Source: Ulota crispa
Taxonomy: Eukaryota > Streptophyta > Bryopsida > Orthotrichales > Orthotrichaceae
Length of the DNA stretch: 64,000 nucleotides
Direction of reading: 5' to 3'
Assembly (NCBI GenBank): GCA_963920765.1
Contig: OY987243.1
Location: forward strand, 25,229,419-25,293,418
A program made the position numbers and the translations under genes. How positions within the stretch are numbered: position 1 is the first letter of the stretch; every line of letters begins with the position of its first letter. This document shows positions 51,001 through 61,417 of the stretch, in pieces. Under the pieces are notes generated by a model that was not told the origin of the DNA, searched no databases, and worked only from the letters and a program-made list of their open reading frames with translations.

Positions 51001-53425
51001 CAAAACAAATAAAAGATTCTACTATTCTCAGGTACTGCATTTGCAAACAATTAACATCACCTACTAGTTAATACAGACAGCTTGAATCTACGCCACTCCC
51101 TACGAAACACAACAGATAAATATGCGTCTTGAAAATCCATAGGACATTGAGTACATTAGAATAGAACCATAGGTCTCGATCAGTACGTGTAGCAATTGCC
51201 GCAGGACACTGGTCTGTTCATCGGCAGCAGCAGTGATCAACCACGCACACAAAACCTTAAGCCCCCCTTTTTCCAAGAATCTGCCGATAGAATATTGCAT
51301 AAAATGTGGCAAATCAACTACCGTGATACAAGATGCTTTTAATATACAGAATGGACTTACAGCATGATCAAAATAAAGAAGAGAATTGTCAGATAAAACC
51401 TGCTTGCCAAGAATAATTCCTAAAACGCCCAGTTTACACTGGACATCGACTTCAAGAAAATTCTGAATGATAGTAAGAGAGAAAAAGATGTTCGTAAAAA
51501 ACAAAATAAAACAAAGTAGAAATATACCTTCTTAGCATCAATCCTTGCTCTGTCTGTAATATAATTTGGAGAAGCTTTTCTTGTTGCATGAAGTATAGCT
51601 CTCGTCGCATTGTTTCCAGCAGTGTTTCTACAGACTCCACATCCGTCAGCTTTGCAAAGCTAAGGTTATTTTCAAGCATCTGGTCGGGTCGACCCTCCAC
51701 AATTTGATATGAAATGTGCGGCTTAGCTTCATCTAAGCATTGTTGAATATAAGCCTTCACTCGGGCCTTCTGTGATGCAAAAAAGTCTCGCACCTGAGGA
51801 GCCTCCAGGAATAAACTTAAGAAGTCAGATTCTGAAACTGGAATATCCATAGTCCAACAAAAGTCTGAATTACATTAACTATAAATGCCTTCAACAATTC
51901 CCTTAAATTTGATAAAGCACAGAAGGTAGATAGAATTTTACATGTGTGAAAAACAAAGATAAACATCACAATCTTATTATTCAATGCGCAAGTGCCGCTA
52001 CGCAGAAAAGAGAGAGGGAAAGGACTGACTGGTCCACGCAAACAGCTTATAAGTTAACAGGACAAAACCACCTGAGTCTGCGTAGCACCACAATTCTGGG
52101 CAACGTAACGATTTTCTGTCTTCGTAAGTGTATCTTTGATAGCAAAGACATCTTTCAAATACTTCAAAGTCTCCGCTGAGAGGTTGTACGTTTGTCTCAC
52201 TGCCACAATGCGCAGTGCTTGCTCAGCTTGACAAATGAACTTGTAAGTAAAAAGTGCATACAGACAATCAGAAATCACAACTAAAAACTCTGCAAAGTTC
52301 AATTCTACCGAGCAAAACTCGAGCATAATACTTATGATTTGCGCAATTCTCGTAACCCAAATATACCGCATAACCTATGCCCAATGGCTTACGAACATCC
52401 CAAGAACGTCCAGGATCATACCTTCTTTAGTTCCAAGAACTGCAGAGGCCTGCAAAACGTGTAACATTAATTTAGTCATAGAAAACGTATTGAAATTCAT
52501 GAGCATACGAGTCTCAAAATAAAATCCCTAACTCTTCATAGGCATTCGAAACCACTGAGGTAATTAACATATCGCCTTACGGCCAGAACATTAATCGGAG
52601 GTCTTAGGGTTTACCGGTTTATCAGAAATGCAACAACTAAGTACAGTCCATCACAAGGCTCACTATGCCTAGCATCGGTATATGCGAAACTTGTACGAAC
52701 TAAAGTCTTCAAGACGACAACCTCCACTAATGCCACACGTGCAAGAAGACGTGACAACAAACATCACTACTCTCCAATTGTGCACCGTAGGAAAAACATT
52801 ACGGACGAGTTAACCAATAACCGTCATCTCTGACCAGTGTGTGCGTTACCCTAACACTTCAACCAAGACATGATTGATTCTTGAAACAAACATCTCAAAC
52901 AAACATGAATATGCAAAAATCAATGGTTCGCACCAGCTCTTGGTCCAAGGGGTTAGCACCCGTGAGGCCGCACTGCAAAGTAACGACACGGCGAAGTTCT
53001 TCAACTTGCGATTGGAAAGTTTTCTTCTGCGATTCCAGCTTCAGCACTGCCTCTCTTCGGTCCGGCTCCTCTTCTACCTTATTCACATCGTCACTCCCAT
53101 CCTCCATGGCCACCTGAAATGCTTCCCTCTCCTCCTTCACAACCAATCCCTCCACAACCTCGTTATTCACAACGGCGTTCCCAGCCCTAGAAACCCTAAA
53201 CTCCAAATTCGAGCCCTGCTCAATCGGATTCGCGAACAAATCCTCGAACTCCACAGCCTCACATGCCGCGCCATCATTCTCCGTCGTTGTCATGGCGCGC
53301 GCAGAATCCTGCCAGCTCGGCCCCGAGAGTGCAGGTTCCTCCACCAATTCGGTCCTTCCGGAAGCATGGCGGATGGCGGAGGAAGTCGAGGCCTCCGCGG
53401 AAGAAGAAGACGGGATGCCGTCCAT
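45091..53425 (-). CDS. LD: LUMINIDEPENDENS-like homeodomain protein
   Basis: Homologue of Arabidopsis LD, a nuclear regulator of the autonomous flowering pathway acting on FLC transcription. My exons (minus strand, high to low) are 53425-52934, 52449-52422, 52226-52072, 51793-51528, 51280-51187, 50945-50852, 50682-50572, 50252-50213, 50011-49956, 49815-49493, 49098-49025, 48755-48628, 48303-47452, 47136-46607 and 46053-45091. They join in frame to 1401 residues (Arabidopsis LD is 953). Landmarks: QSQVEELRRVVTLQCGLTGA (exon 1); a divergent homeodomain (about 181-244) with LKYLKDVFAIKDTLTKTE and TQVRDFFASQKARVKAY; a TFIIS N-terminal-like helical region (about 290-395) with LEKGGLKVLCAWL, NKLRFYFVQDVSNSARILMS and KWSNIF; RPLSADEIRKAKLRARLMQ (about 657-675); DPNLLALLLSNPHLVSQLA (about 1027); and a glutamine- and proline-rich tail. 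Intron 6 has a GC donor (50851-50850). All other introns are GT-AG. Confidence 0.9.
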
Positions 53426-53444
53426 GACCTCGGACGACGGGAGC

Positions 53445-53459
53445 TTAAGCGGCAGCCAT
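53445..53459 (-). CDS. Minimal upstream ORF of LD
   Basis: ATGGCTGCCGCTTAA, a five-codon upstream open frame ending 20 bp before the LD start ATG at 53425 and out of frame with it. If it lies in the transcript leader it could lower LD translation. Leader inclusion is inferred, not shown. Confidence 0.4.
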   Translation of the reverse strand: MAAA

Positions 53460-53571
53460 TAAGGTAAGACAAACTCCACCGGAGAAAACAAAGCAAACAG
53501 AGAAAACAGAGGAAAACGGAGAAATCAGAGGAAAACAGAGGAAGAAATCTGCCGCGAGAGAGAAGACAGGG

Positions 53572-53600
53572 AAGACGACGACGACGACGACGACGATGAC
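53572..53600. repeat. (GAC)n microsatellite upstream of LD
   Basis: GACGACGAC tract followed by a GAGA-rich stretch (53640-53652), about 150 bp upstream of the LD start, in the presumed leader or promoter. Confidence 0.85.
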
Positions 53601-53765
53601 GAATACGACGGAGGAGAAATTTTTTTTGTGATGGCGACGAAGAGAGAGAGAGATTCTAGTGATTGTAGAAACATTCCCCGACAGAGAAGGACGTTAAGTT
53701 TATGAGGAAAAGCAATTCTTTCTTCTTTTTCTCTTCTTTCTACTCCGGAATCCTCCCCCGCAAGC

Positions 53766-53784
53766 TTAACCCCTAATCGCCGAG
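53766..53784 (+). repeat. Orphan TTAA-type end near the LD promoter
   Basis: TTAACCCCTAATCGCCGAG resembles family left ends. No right partner was found within the next kilobase. A weaker left-type word, TTAACCCTGTCAAGTGC, is at 54415. Confidence 0.4.
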
Positions 53785-54814
53785 TTGTGGGGTCTAGATG
53801 GATGACGAGACTGGCACTGGATGACGAAGACAAACTATTCATCCATCGAATGTTGTATTTACAGGAGTGGACAAAAAAGATCCATTCCTTACTCAAATCC
53901 TTCTCATATAAGGTAGTATGCTCTAAAATTGTCATTTTAAGGGCTAGTTTTCTTTTTATGGTTTTTTCAAGACAAAAAAGATTTTTTGTTTAATTTTTAA
54001 ACAAAGAGAGATGGATGCAAATTGTAACACACTTTTTTTCATGTTTTTTGAAGGATTATTGAATTGTTGATGAATTTTCAATTTTTTTTATAGTAAACAA
54101 CTATTTGTGACTCTAGGTCTCCCATAAACCGTCCCCTTGCAACTTGTGAAGAGATGGGTGAAATCAAGGAGTGTGATTGGCTCTTGTAATAAAATATACC
54201 TTTTCTTCTATGACTGGAAGGGGTCCATTCAAAAACCACTTCATATCCTTCCCTAAGTTACTATGTGGCCCTTTTTTTGAAAGGGTCGCAATTAGAGCAT
54301 ACAACCTTAATTAATTCTTTGCCAAATCTAAAACCAATTACATATTTTGAAAGCCTATAAAGGGGGAAAATATGTGTTAAATTTTGAAAAGTAAAGTATT
54401 CCAACTAAATGCCTTTAACCCTGTCAAGTGCAATTTTGTACTATCAAATATGCTATATTCATCAACTTTTAGTCTTCTACCAAAAAAAATTTAAAGTTTT
54501 AACCACTTTTTAGAGCTTAAAACTGCCCCAACTCAAGCAAGCCTCTTATTGTAGATAGAAAGAGGGACACAATGCACTTAAATTTGACATGAATCAAATT
54601 AAGAGAAGTGTTAATAAAAAATCATTTAAAAAAGCATCAAAGAATGATTTAAATGCTTTTAAAATCACTATAAGTCCACCACTAATCTAAAACCAATACA
54701 TTCTCAATCTATTATTAGAACTTTCAACATATGTACTTTTAAAATTTAAATTTAGTGAAGTATTGATTGCATGGGAGGAGTGTGATTGAGGAATGGATCT
54801 TTGTGTCCCCATCT

Positions 54815-55008
54815 CACTAGAAGAAAAACAAGGATAAACAACTCCACAAATCACAACAACTAGGTCACCAGAACTGCCTTGCAACTCCACAAACAACTAC
54901 GCAACAATTGCACAACTAGATTGTAGTTGTGCAAATGTTGTGGAGTTGTTGTGCAGCTGCAAGACAGTTCTGGTGACCTAGTTGTTCATCCTTGTTTTTC
55001 TTCTAGTA
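54815..55008. mobile_element. CACTA-like hairpin element, 194 bp
   Basis: Left end CACTAGAAGAAAAACAAGGA and inverted right end TACTAGAAGAAAAACAAGGA, with TCT directly outside both (54812-54814 and 55009-55011). Nearly the whole element is an inverted repeat, with arms sharing AACTAGGTCACCAGAACTG. The same terminal words bound the 2.1-kb element at 17011-19112. Confidence 0.8.
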
Positions 55009-55078
55009 TCTCTACACTAAATAGTGCATTTAAGTTGTTCCCACACTAATTTCTTTACATTTAGCACTTAAAAAATGA

Positions 55079-55307
55079 TGTGTGTGTGCATGTGTGCGTG
55101 TGCGTTGGTTTGATGAATCCTTTTTAGTTCAAAGTCCACCTTAAAATAGAGTGGAGTCCAAGTTTAACCAAGATGAAAAAAATTAGTTCAATATCCACAA
55201 TAAAAATAGAGTAGAGTATAAAACTAAAAGTACAAAAGTTATATAATTGGAATGGATTCATCAAATTGACACACACACACGCGCGCATACACAAACACAC
55301 CCAATTC
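55079..55307. repeat. Inverted repeat with TG/CA microsatellite arms
   Basis: The GTGTGTGTGCATGTGTGCG arm leading to GGTTTGATGAATCC is mirrored by GGATTCATCAAATTGACACA. Between them a TTCAAAGTCCACC / TTCAATATCCAC unit is duplicated. Probably a decayed inverted-repeat element. Confidence 0.5.
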
Positions 55308-55429
55308 TTTTGTATAATAAGATATTAAATTATGCTAAATGGAATCACCATGGTTTTTTAGCTTTGCTAAATGTAGCAACAAATTGCAATTGGACATGTT
55401 TGTTTGGTCATTAGTGATCGGTGTTACCT

Positions 55430-55570
55430 AATGGGCATGGGGATGGGGGGTATGGGGATGGGAGGCATGGAGATGGGGCAAGGATGTGAGGCATGGTAAT
55501 GGGAAGCGTGGGGATGGGGGACATTGGGATGGGAGGCATGGGGATGGATGCATGTTGATGGAAGGCATCA
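55430..55570. repeat. G-rich minisatellite
   Basis: Imperfect units of GGCATGGGGATGGGA, about 15-17 bp, roughly eight copies. Confidence 0.8.
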
Positions 55571-55741
55571 TTTGGTGTTCATTTAGCTTGCTAAATGAGT
55601 TTACCAACTAGTTTAGCTCTATATAAATACTCTCTAGTACTACAATATTTTTTCATAAACAAATATTTAATGACATTTATTATTGTCTAAGTCATAAACC
55701 GTGTGAAATCCTAGCATTTAGAAAGTTGCATGTTTCTCCAA

Positions 55742-55996
55742 GGATAATGCTATTATGTGAGCATGAAACATTGAGTTGTGAGTAGCAAGCCACAAAAAAT
55801 TGTGAGCACTGATGGGTTTTGAGTGCAAAATCAATGGTAAAACTAAGAAAACAACAAATTTTTCAAGGGATAAATATTTAAAATGCACAATCATAGTGCT
55901 ATATACACAATTATAGTTGAAATTTAGTATTCTAACAAAAACTCCAAGCTCATCGCTCACAGCTCATGGATCTATGCTCAAAATAAAGCAATTCTC
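55742..55996 (-). mobile_element. Dispersed 250-bp inverted-repeat element, copy 2
   Basis: Reverse-strand copy of 15960-16209. GGATAATGCTATTATGTGAG at its left (in window orientation) corresponds to the other copy's right end, and GAGCATAGATCCATGAGC (reverse strand) to its left part. The terminal bases are more decayed than in copy 1. Confidence 0.65.
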
Positions 55997-56031
55997 TTGA
56001 GCTATCTAAACAGAAATTAAAAAAAGGAACT

Positions 56032-56707
56032 ATGTACAATTCTAGTTTGTTGGTTATTCAAAAATTATTAAGTACAAATGCATATCTGGGCCATCGAATA
56101 CCTACTTCTAATTTTCAAGGATATTTATACGGATTTAGAAATGAAATGGCTATTATTAATTTAGAAAAAACACTTATTTGTTTACGAAGGGCTTGTAATT
56201 TTATTGAATCTATTATTTGTGCAAAAGGCCATTTTTAGTAGTAAATACCGATCTAGAATATAATAAAATAGTTCAACAAATGGCAAAAACAACCAATTAG
56301 AGCTATATCAATCATAAATGGATTGGAGGATTTTTAACCAATCGCAAACATATGAAGAATGTACAAAAACACTTTCAGAATTTCTCTGCGCATTCCAAAA
56401 CGCCTCTATATCGTCGCCCTTCGATTTTTTTCCGCATTTTAGAAAGATGCAAAAATGTTTTGAAGGAATCATGACACACTATATTCTAGATTGTTTAGTA
56501 ATAATAAATGCAAATAAAAATTCTATGGCTATACTTGAAGCCAATCAATTACAAATACCTATCATATCTTTGGTGGATTCTAATATTTCAAACAGATTAC
56601 AAAAATTAATAACTTATCCCATTCCAGTGAATGATGATTCTATACAGTTTGTATATCTATTTTGTAATTTGATAACGAAAACAGTCATTCTTTCACAAAG
56701 TGCTTGA
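56032..56707 (+). pseudogene. rps2: Nuclear copy of mitochondrial rps2 (broken)
   Basis: Fragments in three frames together resemble bryophyte mitochondrial ribosomal protein S2. The first 68 codons include LLSTNAYLGHRIPTSNFQGY and FRNEMAIINLEKTLICLRRA. A one-base loss near 56235 shifts the frame. A middle part (about 56235-56390) carries a TAG at 56298. A second shift then leads to SSPFDFFPHFRKMQKCFEGI and PIISLVDSNISNRLQKLI before a stop at 56705. It cannot encode a working protein. It is AT-rich, surrounded by nuclear repeats, and best read as a mitochondrial-to-nuclear transfer. The insert may extend to about 56900. Confidence 0.8.
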
Positions 56708-57050
56708 CCACTCTCGCGAAAATCCTTAAGTCGAGGCCGCAGGCCCTAGTTAAAAAAACAATCTCTAGATTGTTTTTTTCAGATTGAAAATGGAGAAAAA
56801 GAAGCTTGAAACTCTTTCTAAAACTTTTTTAACTTTTTTATCAACAGATTTTACTTCATATTCAACTAGTAGTGGACTATTATTGCTCTAAAGCTCTTGG
56901 TCAAGCGGAAAAGCAACCATTTTGAAAGAGATTTTGTGTTTATTATTATTTATAAGTTGATTAATGAGTTATTGGAAAGATATGAGTGCACATTATATTG
57001 CAATAACAAAATAGGTGTTTTCAACATTTGGATTTCAAGAATTTGTTGAA

Positions 57051-57947
57051 GGGAATTGATATGTGTACCACACCCTTTGAACTACTGTACCACACCCTTT
57101 GAACTATTGTACCACACTCCTGAGGTAAATATCAGAATTCTACCATCAAAAAGCTGAATTTGAGAATTTGGAATTTAGATTTGGACTTAGAGACCATAAT
57201 TTTGTCCAAAACCATAAAAAAAGTTGCAATAATCAACAATACCCAAAGAAAAACCTTATATTTTTTTACAAACAAAAGTATAAATAACACTTATCTCTAG
57301 CTAAACTTTTTCATTGGGTGTTGTTGAATTGCAACTTTTGTTATGGTTCTAGACAAAACCATGGTCTCTAAGTCCAAATCTGAATTCCAAATTCTCAAAT
57401 TCAGCTTTTTGATGGTAGAATTCTGAAATTTACCTGGGGAGTGTGGTATGGGGAGTGTGGTATGGGGAGTGTGGTATGGGGAGTGTGGTATGGGGAGTGT
57501 GGTATGGGGAGTGTGGTATGGGGAGTGTGGTATGGGGAGTGTGGTATGGGGAGTGTGGTATGGGGAGTGTGGTATGGGGAGTGTGGTATGGGGAGTGTGG
57601 TATGGGGAGTGTGGTATGGGGAGTGTGGTATGGGGAGTGTGGTATGGGGAGTGTGGTATGGGGAGTGTGGTATGGGGAGTGTGGTATGGGGAGTGTGGTA
57701 TGGGGAGTGTGGTATGGGGAGTGTGGTATGGGGAGTGTGGTATGGGGAGTGTGGTATGGGGAGTGTGGTATGGGGAGTGTGGTATGGGGAGTGTGGTATG
57801 GGGAGTGTGGTATGGGGAGTGTGGTATGGGGAGTGTGGTATGGGGAGTGTGGTATGGGGAGTGTGGTATGGGGAGTGTGGTATGGGGAGTGTGGTATGGG
57901 GAGTGTGGTACAGTAGTTCAAAGGGTGTAGTACACATATCAATTCCC
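57051..57947. mobile_element. Mutator-like foldback element with 9-bp duplication
   Basis: Arms 57051-57250 and about 57300-57947 are inverted copies, with ends GGGAATTGATATGTGTAC on both. TTTGTTGAA is exactly duplicated outside (57042-57050 and 57948-57956). A perfect 9-bp duplication and long inverted arms are the signature of Mutator-like elements. The loop is about 50 bp. No transposase, so non-autonomous. The right arm is inflated by a minisatellite. Confidence 0.88.
57436..57910. repeat. 14-bp minisatellite, about 34 copies
   Basis: GGGGAGTGTGGTAT repeated head to tail over about 475 bp with virtually no variation. It lies only in the right arm of the Mutator-like element. The left arm has two or three related TACCACAC words. 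Period 14 leaves all six frames largely open, giving spurious long reading frames. Confidence 0.97.
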
Positions 57948-57956
57948 TTTGTTGAA

Positions 57957-58859
57957 TTGCCACACAAGTATTTGTTAACCTTTAAATACACAAACAAGCG
58001 CTCAAATGTGAGAGGATCACTTTTGTTCCTTTTTTAGGGTAGAATTGGCTAATTGCTTTGCTAGAAAACAAAAATTGGCCATAATTTTTGCACATGGGTA
58101 CACATTTTTTATAAATTGGAAAAGCTAAAAAAAACCCTCTATATCTTTTGTATTATCACAAATTTCTTATTTAAAATTCAAACGATTTGATAACACTTGC
58201 AACATGTTAATATGAACACATAGTGCCATTTATTCGATTTACCCTTTAACAAGAATATGCACTCCACACATGGTTTGATCTATGTGGATGAAAATGTGCA
58301 AAAATCAACAACAAAAGTGGTTGATAAAGCTGAGAAAAGTTGATGCAAACATAAAGACCATAATTATTGAAGAACATTTTGATGTCATGAAATGAAACAT
58401 CTTTTGGGAGTAAAATTAATAAGAATGATCTTGCTTTGTGCAATTTATAGATGCCACAAATTGACAAAATTATATATTTTCTTTCCTTAGAATATGGTTT
58501 TCTGTTTTTGGATTTTATTTTGTCTTGAATTTCTTTAGTATAGCAGATAAAATGTACGAGAGAGGGCTAAAAAAACATTTAAAATGCATCTTTTAAATTC
58601 CGTAAGATTCTTTCAAAACCTTATATTTTGAGTTAGATATATAGCCGAAGGATTTATTAGTTAAACTTCATAGACTTGTATTAAATGTTTACTTCAAATT
58701 GGAAAAGCAATAACAGTTTAAGTGGTGTATTGATTTTGATAGTTGGTTACGGTAACTTAATTGGATTCAAGGTCAAAATATCTCTATTATTACATCTTAG
58801 CATTCATCTATTTTGTGAGTTTTTGATGTCTTTTTATGGAATTTGAAGTGATCTCTAAA
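57957..58859. other. Intergenic, no feature seen
   Basis: AT-rich sequence without a supportable gene or element boundary. Confidence 0.5.
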
Positions 58860-59092
58860 TTAATCCCTGAAGGGCTCTTGGGCTCTTGAGCTACGGTACC
58901 AAATATGGTCGCAACCAATATTCAGAATTTTGAATTAGTTAGAAATTAAGTGTTACAATCATACATATTGAAGAATTCTATGATGGTGGGTACATAATAT
59001 TTTTTGAAAAGTCCTCAGAGCAACTCAAATACGTTTGTACATATGGTCATACATACGGCTGCAAAAGGGCGTTTGGGCCCTTCAAGGGTTAA
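58860..59092. mobile_element. TTAA element, 233 bp
   Basis: Left end TTAATCCCTGAAGGGCTC and inverted right end TTAACCCTTGAAGGGCCC. The size matches the 230-250 bp class. The interior differs from the other members. Confidence 0.7.
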
Positions 59093-60087
59093 CAATGTAG
59101 AAAGTTTTTTTGTGAAAAATCCACCAACATACTTTAATATAATATTTGAAATCTTTGAATGCTTTGAATAAAAAAACCAAATCTTTATTTACGTTTCTTG
59201 AAAGTTTGAAAACAAAAAGTGTAAAATTTATTGTACAGCTGCATGTTGATGTTTTTTATCGCCATGAAAATCAAAACTCCTCAAAAATTTACCTTGTAAA
59301 CTCCTAATCCATAGATTTTTACGCCTTGTCTTTTCCAAGCTTACCAAAATCAACAAACAATATTTTATTATAAATTGTGTCAAATTACAAATAATACAAT
59401 ATAAAAAGAAATCCTAATCTTGAAAGCGCCCATTATATTATAAATAATTTATATGGTTTTAAATTATTGGGTATATTGACTTTGATCAATCTAAACATTT
59501 CCCATTTTGATCTGAAATGTTTGTTCATTTGATTTCAAAAAAATCTCGATGTAAATGTTACAAAACTTGAATACAACTTGATTGTAGTGTTGTCAAAATA
59601 AATAAATAAATAACTTGGAGTGCGACATTAAGATGGGGCACTCTTGCACAACAAGGACCATGAAGCTCTAAAAAATCATAAAATTGGCAAATAATTATCT
59701 TTAAAGGTGATTAATTGCAAACAAACGCTTATTTGATGTAACACACACTATATTATAAAAAGCATGTATCAACGTGAACATAAATCAATCCAAGTTTGAA
59801 ACCTCCCACTGAACCTGTACACGTTAATTGCCTTGTTTGAATAGTTAATTTTGCATTTATTTGAAAATTGTTATGCACAGCAAAGTCCTTGGTAAAGTTT
59901 CAATGCTATCAATTAGGATTTAGATTGTGAGTTGGAAGGCTAACTTGAACCTTGGATTTGACTATATATCAAAATGCCAAGTTTAGAGGAGCCCTTTTTT
60001 TTCTTGTTGCTATATAACCATTACACTTAGTTATGAACTACATTTGTGTTGTTCAATGAATGCTTATATGAATAGTAGTATATATAT
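59093..60087. other. Intergenic, no gene supported
   Basis: AT-rich DNA with no recognisable feature. Confidence 0.5.
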
Positions 60088-60223
60088 CTACAAGAAAAGT
60101 ATGGTTGAATTTACAAAAAGTTAACAAAGATTGTGACCTAATCTACAATAATCTACAATATAGTATAGATTAGGTCACAATCTTTGTCAACTTTTTGTAG
60201 ATTCGACCATGATTTTCTTGTAG
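60088..60223. mobile_element. 136-bp hairpin element, CTACAAGAAAA ends
   Basis: CTACAAGAAAAGTATGGTTG and its mirror CTACAAGAAAATCATGGTCG bound a near-perfect hairpin (arms share AACAAAGATTGTGACCTAAT). The ends resemble the CACTACAAGAAAA of En/Spm elements, but the outer two bases differ and no 3-bp duplication is clear. Confidence 0.6.
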
Positions 60224-60443
60224 TCTAGAGCTATTTGTTTACTTCTTTGAGTTACTATTTTTAATTGAGTATATGTAGTATTAGTAATCTTTGGTTTGTT
60301 TAAACCCAAATTGGGTGTTTGAGTAGAAGAAGTACTTTGAGGTGTTTGAATAGATTATGAAGTCTTCTTGGACCCTTGGCCAAGGTAAAATTAGACATCA
60401 AACTATTTTATTACTTAATCTTGTCGATTGAATTGCTAATTAG

Positions 60444-60510
60444 CATTATATAACACCAAAAATCATTATATAACACCAAAAATCATTATATAACACCAAA
60501 AATCATTATA
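60444..60510. repeat. 20-bp tandem repeat, 3.3 copies
   Basis: CATTATATAACACCAAAAAT repeated three times without change, then a partial copy. Confidence 0.95.
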
Positions 60511-61179
60511 CATACATTTTCATTTTAACTTAATAACAAAAATTCTTTGAAATTTCTAAACCAATATCAGTTGCGGTTTTTAATTAGTTGCCTTAATATA
60601 AGAGTGGAGGTTTGATATAAAAAGATCAATTTCATAGTAAACGGTATTTGTGCAAATCACCAAAAGCTTATTATAACAATGATTGTGCTATTACTATATC
60701 ACGTTTGAAATAATTTGTTGCTCTCTATTTAACAATGACCTCCAGTTTAAATTGAAATTGACTCAAATATTGGTTCATTAATTCTTAACCCTTTAGTGGA
60801 CCAACTCAAGTTTTAAAATGCGATGATGGGTCATGAAGTGCAATCTAAAAGAAGGGACCGTTGCTAACATCACTATTTAGCAATAAAAATTGAAATAAAT
60901 AATTCAATATTATTTTCATGATCGGTGATAAACTGGAAATTAACGATTTTCACAATGTTTTTTTCTCTAAGTTTACAGAATAGGGATGCTAATTGTGGCA
61001 ATTTTAAAAGATGCATCGGAGCAATATGTTTTCTAATAATTAAATGAATTATATGTGTTTGAATTGAAGAGGCAAGTTTTTAACATGAAACAACTTTTTT
61101 TTGCATTGAACTATTGACTTTTTCACACAATTTTTTGAGACTTGTTACCAAACGAACTTTAAAAAACCACATGACTCTA

Positions 61180-61417
61180 TTAACCCCTGAGTGCCCCAAT
61201 GACAGGATCCTGTCGTTGGGGCCCACAACTTTATCTCATTTTTTTTATTAATTTGTAGAGTGAAAACAGTCATGTCTGGTTCCCATCAGCACAAAAGATA
61301 GTATTTTTTCAAATCCTACGGTCACTTTTTTTGAATGTAATTTTCCAAGCTGTGGTGGCCATTAAATCCCACATTTTCTCCTAAATCCAAAAATAACTCT
61401 GGGCGCTCAAGGGTTAA
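61180..61417 (+). mobile_element. TTAA element, 238-bp subfamily, copy 2
   Basis: Begins TTAACCCCTGAGTGCCCC and ends GGGCGCTCAAGGGTTAA. Identical in length to and collinear with 10946-11183. Its right TTAA (61414-61417) is also the left TTAA of the next element. Confidence 0.88.

Noticed and set aside
52874-53467. Plus-strand open frame over LD exon 1
   Set aside because: It is the antisense shadow of LD exon 1, whose minus-strand translation carries the conserved LD sequence.
53525-53935. Minus-strand serine-rich open frame upstream of LD
   Set aside because: The serine run comes from the GAC microsatellite and the frame has no recognisable domain. It is not linked to LD by splice sites I could support.
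57401-58037. Five overlapping long open frames with HTPHTTLPIPHSPY or WYGECGMGSVVWGV repeats
   Set aside because: They are the six-frame translation of a 14-bp tandem repeat lacking stops. Both strands are open at once and no start, domain or splice context supports a gene.
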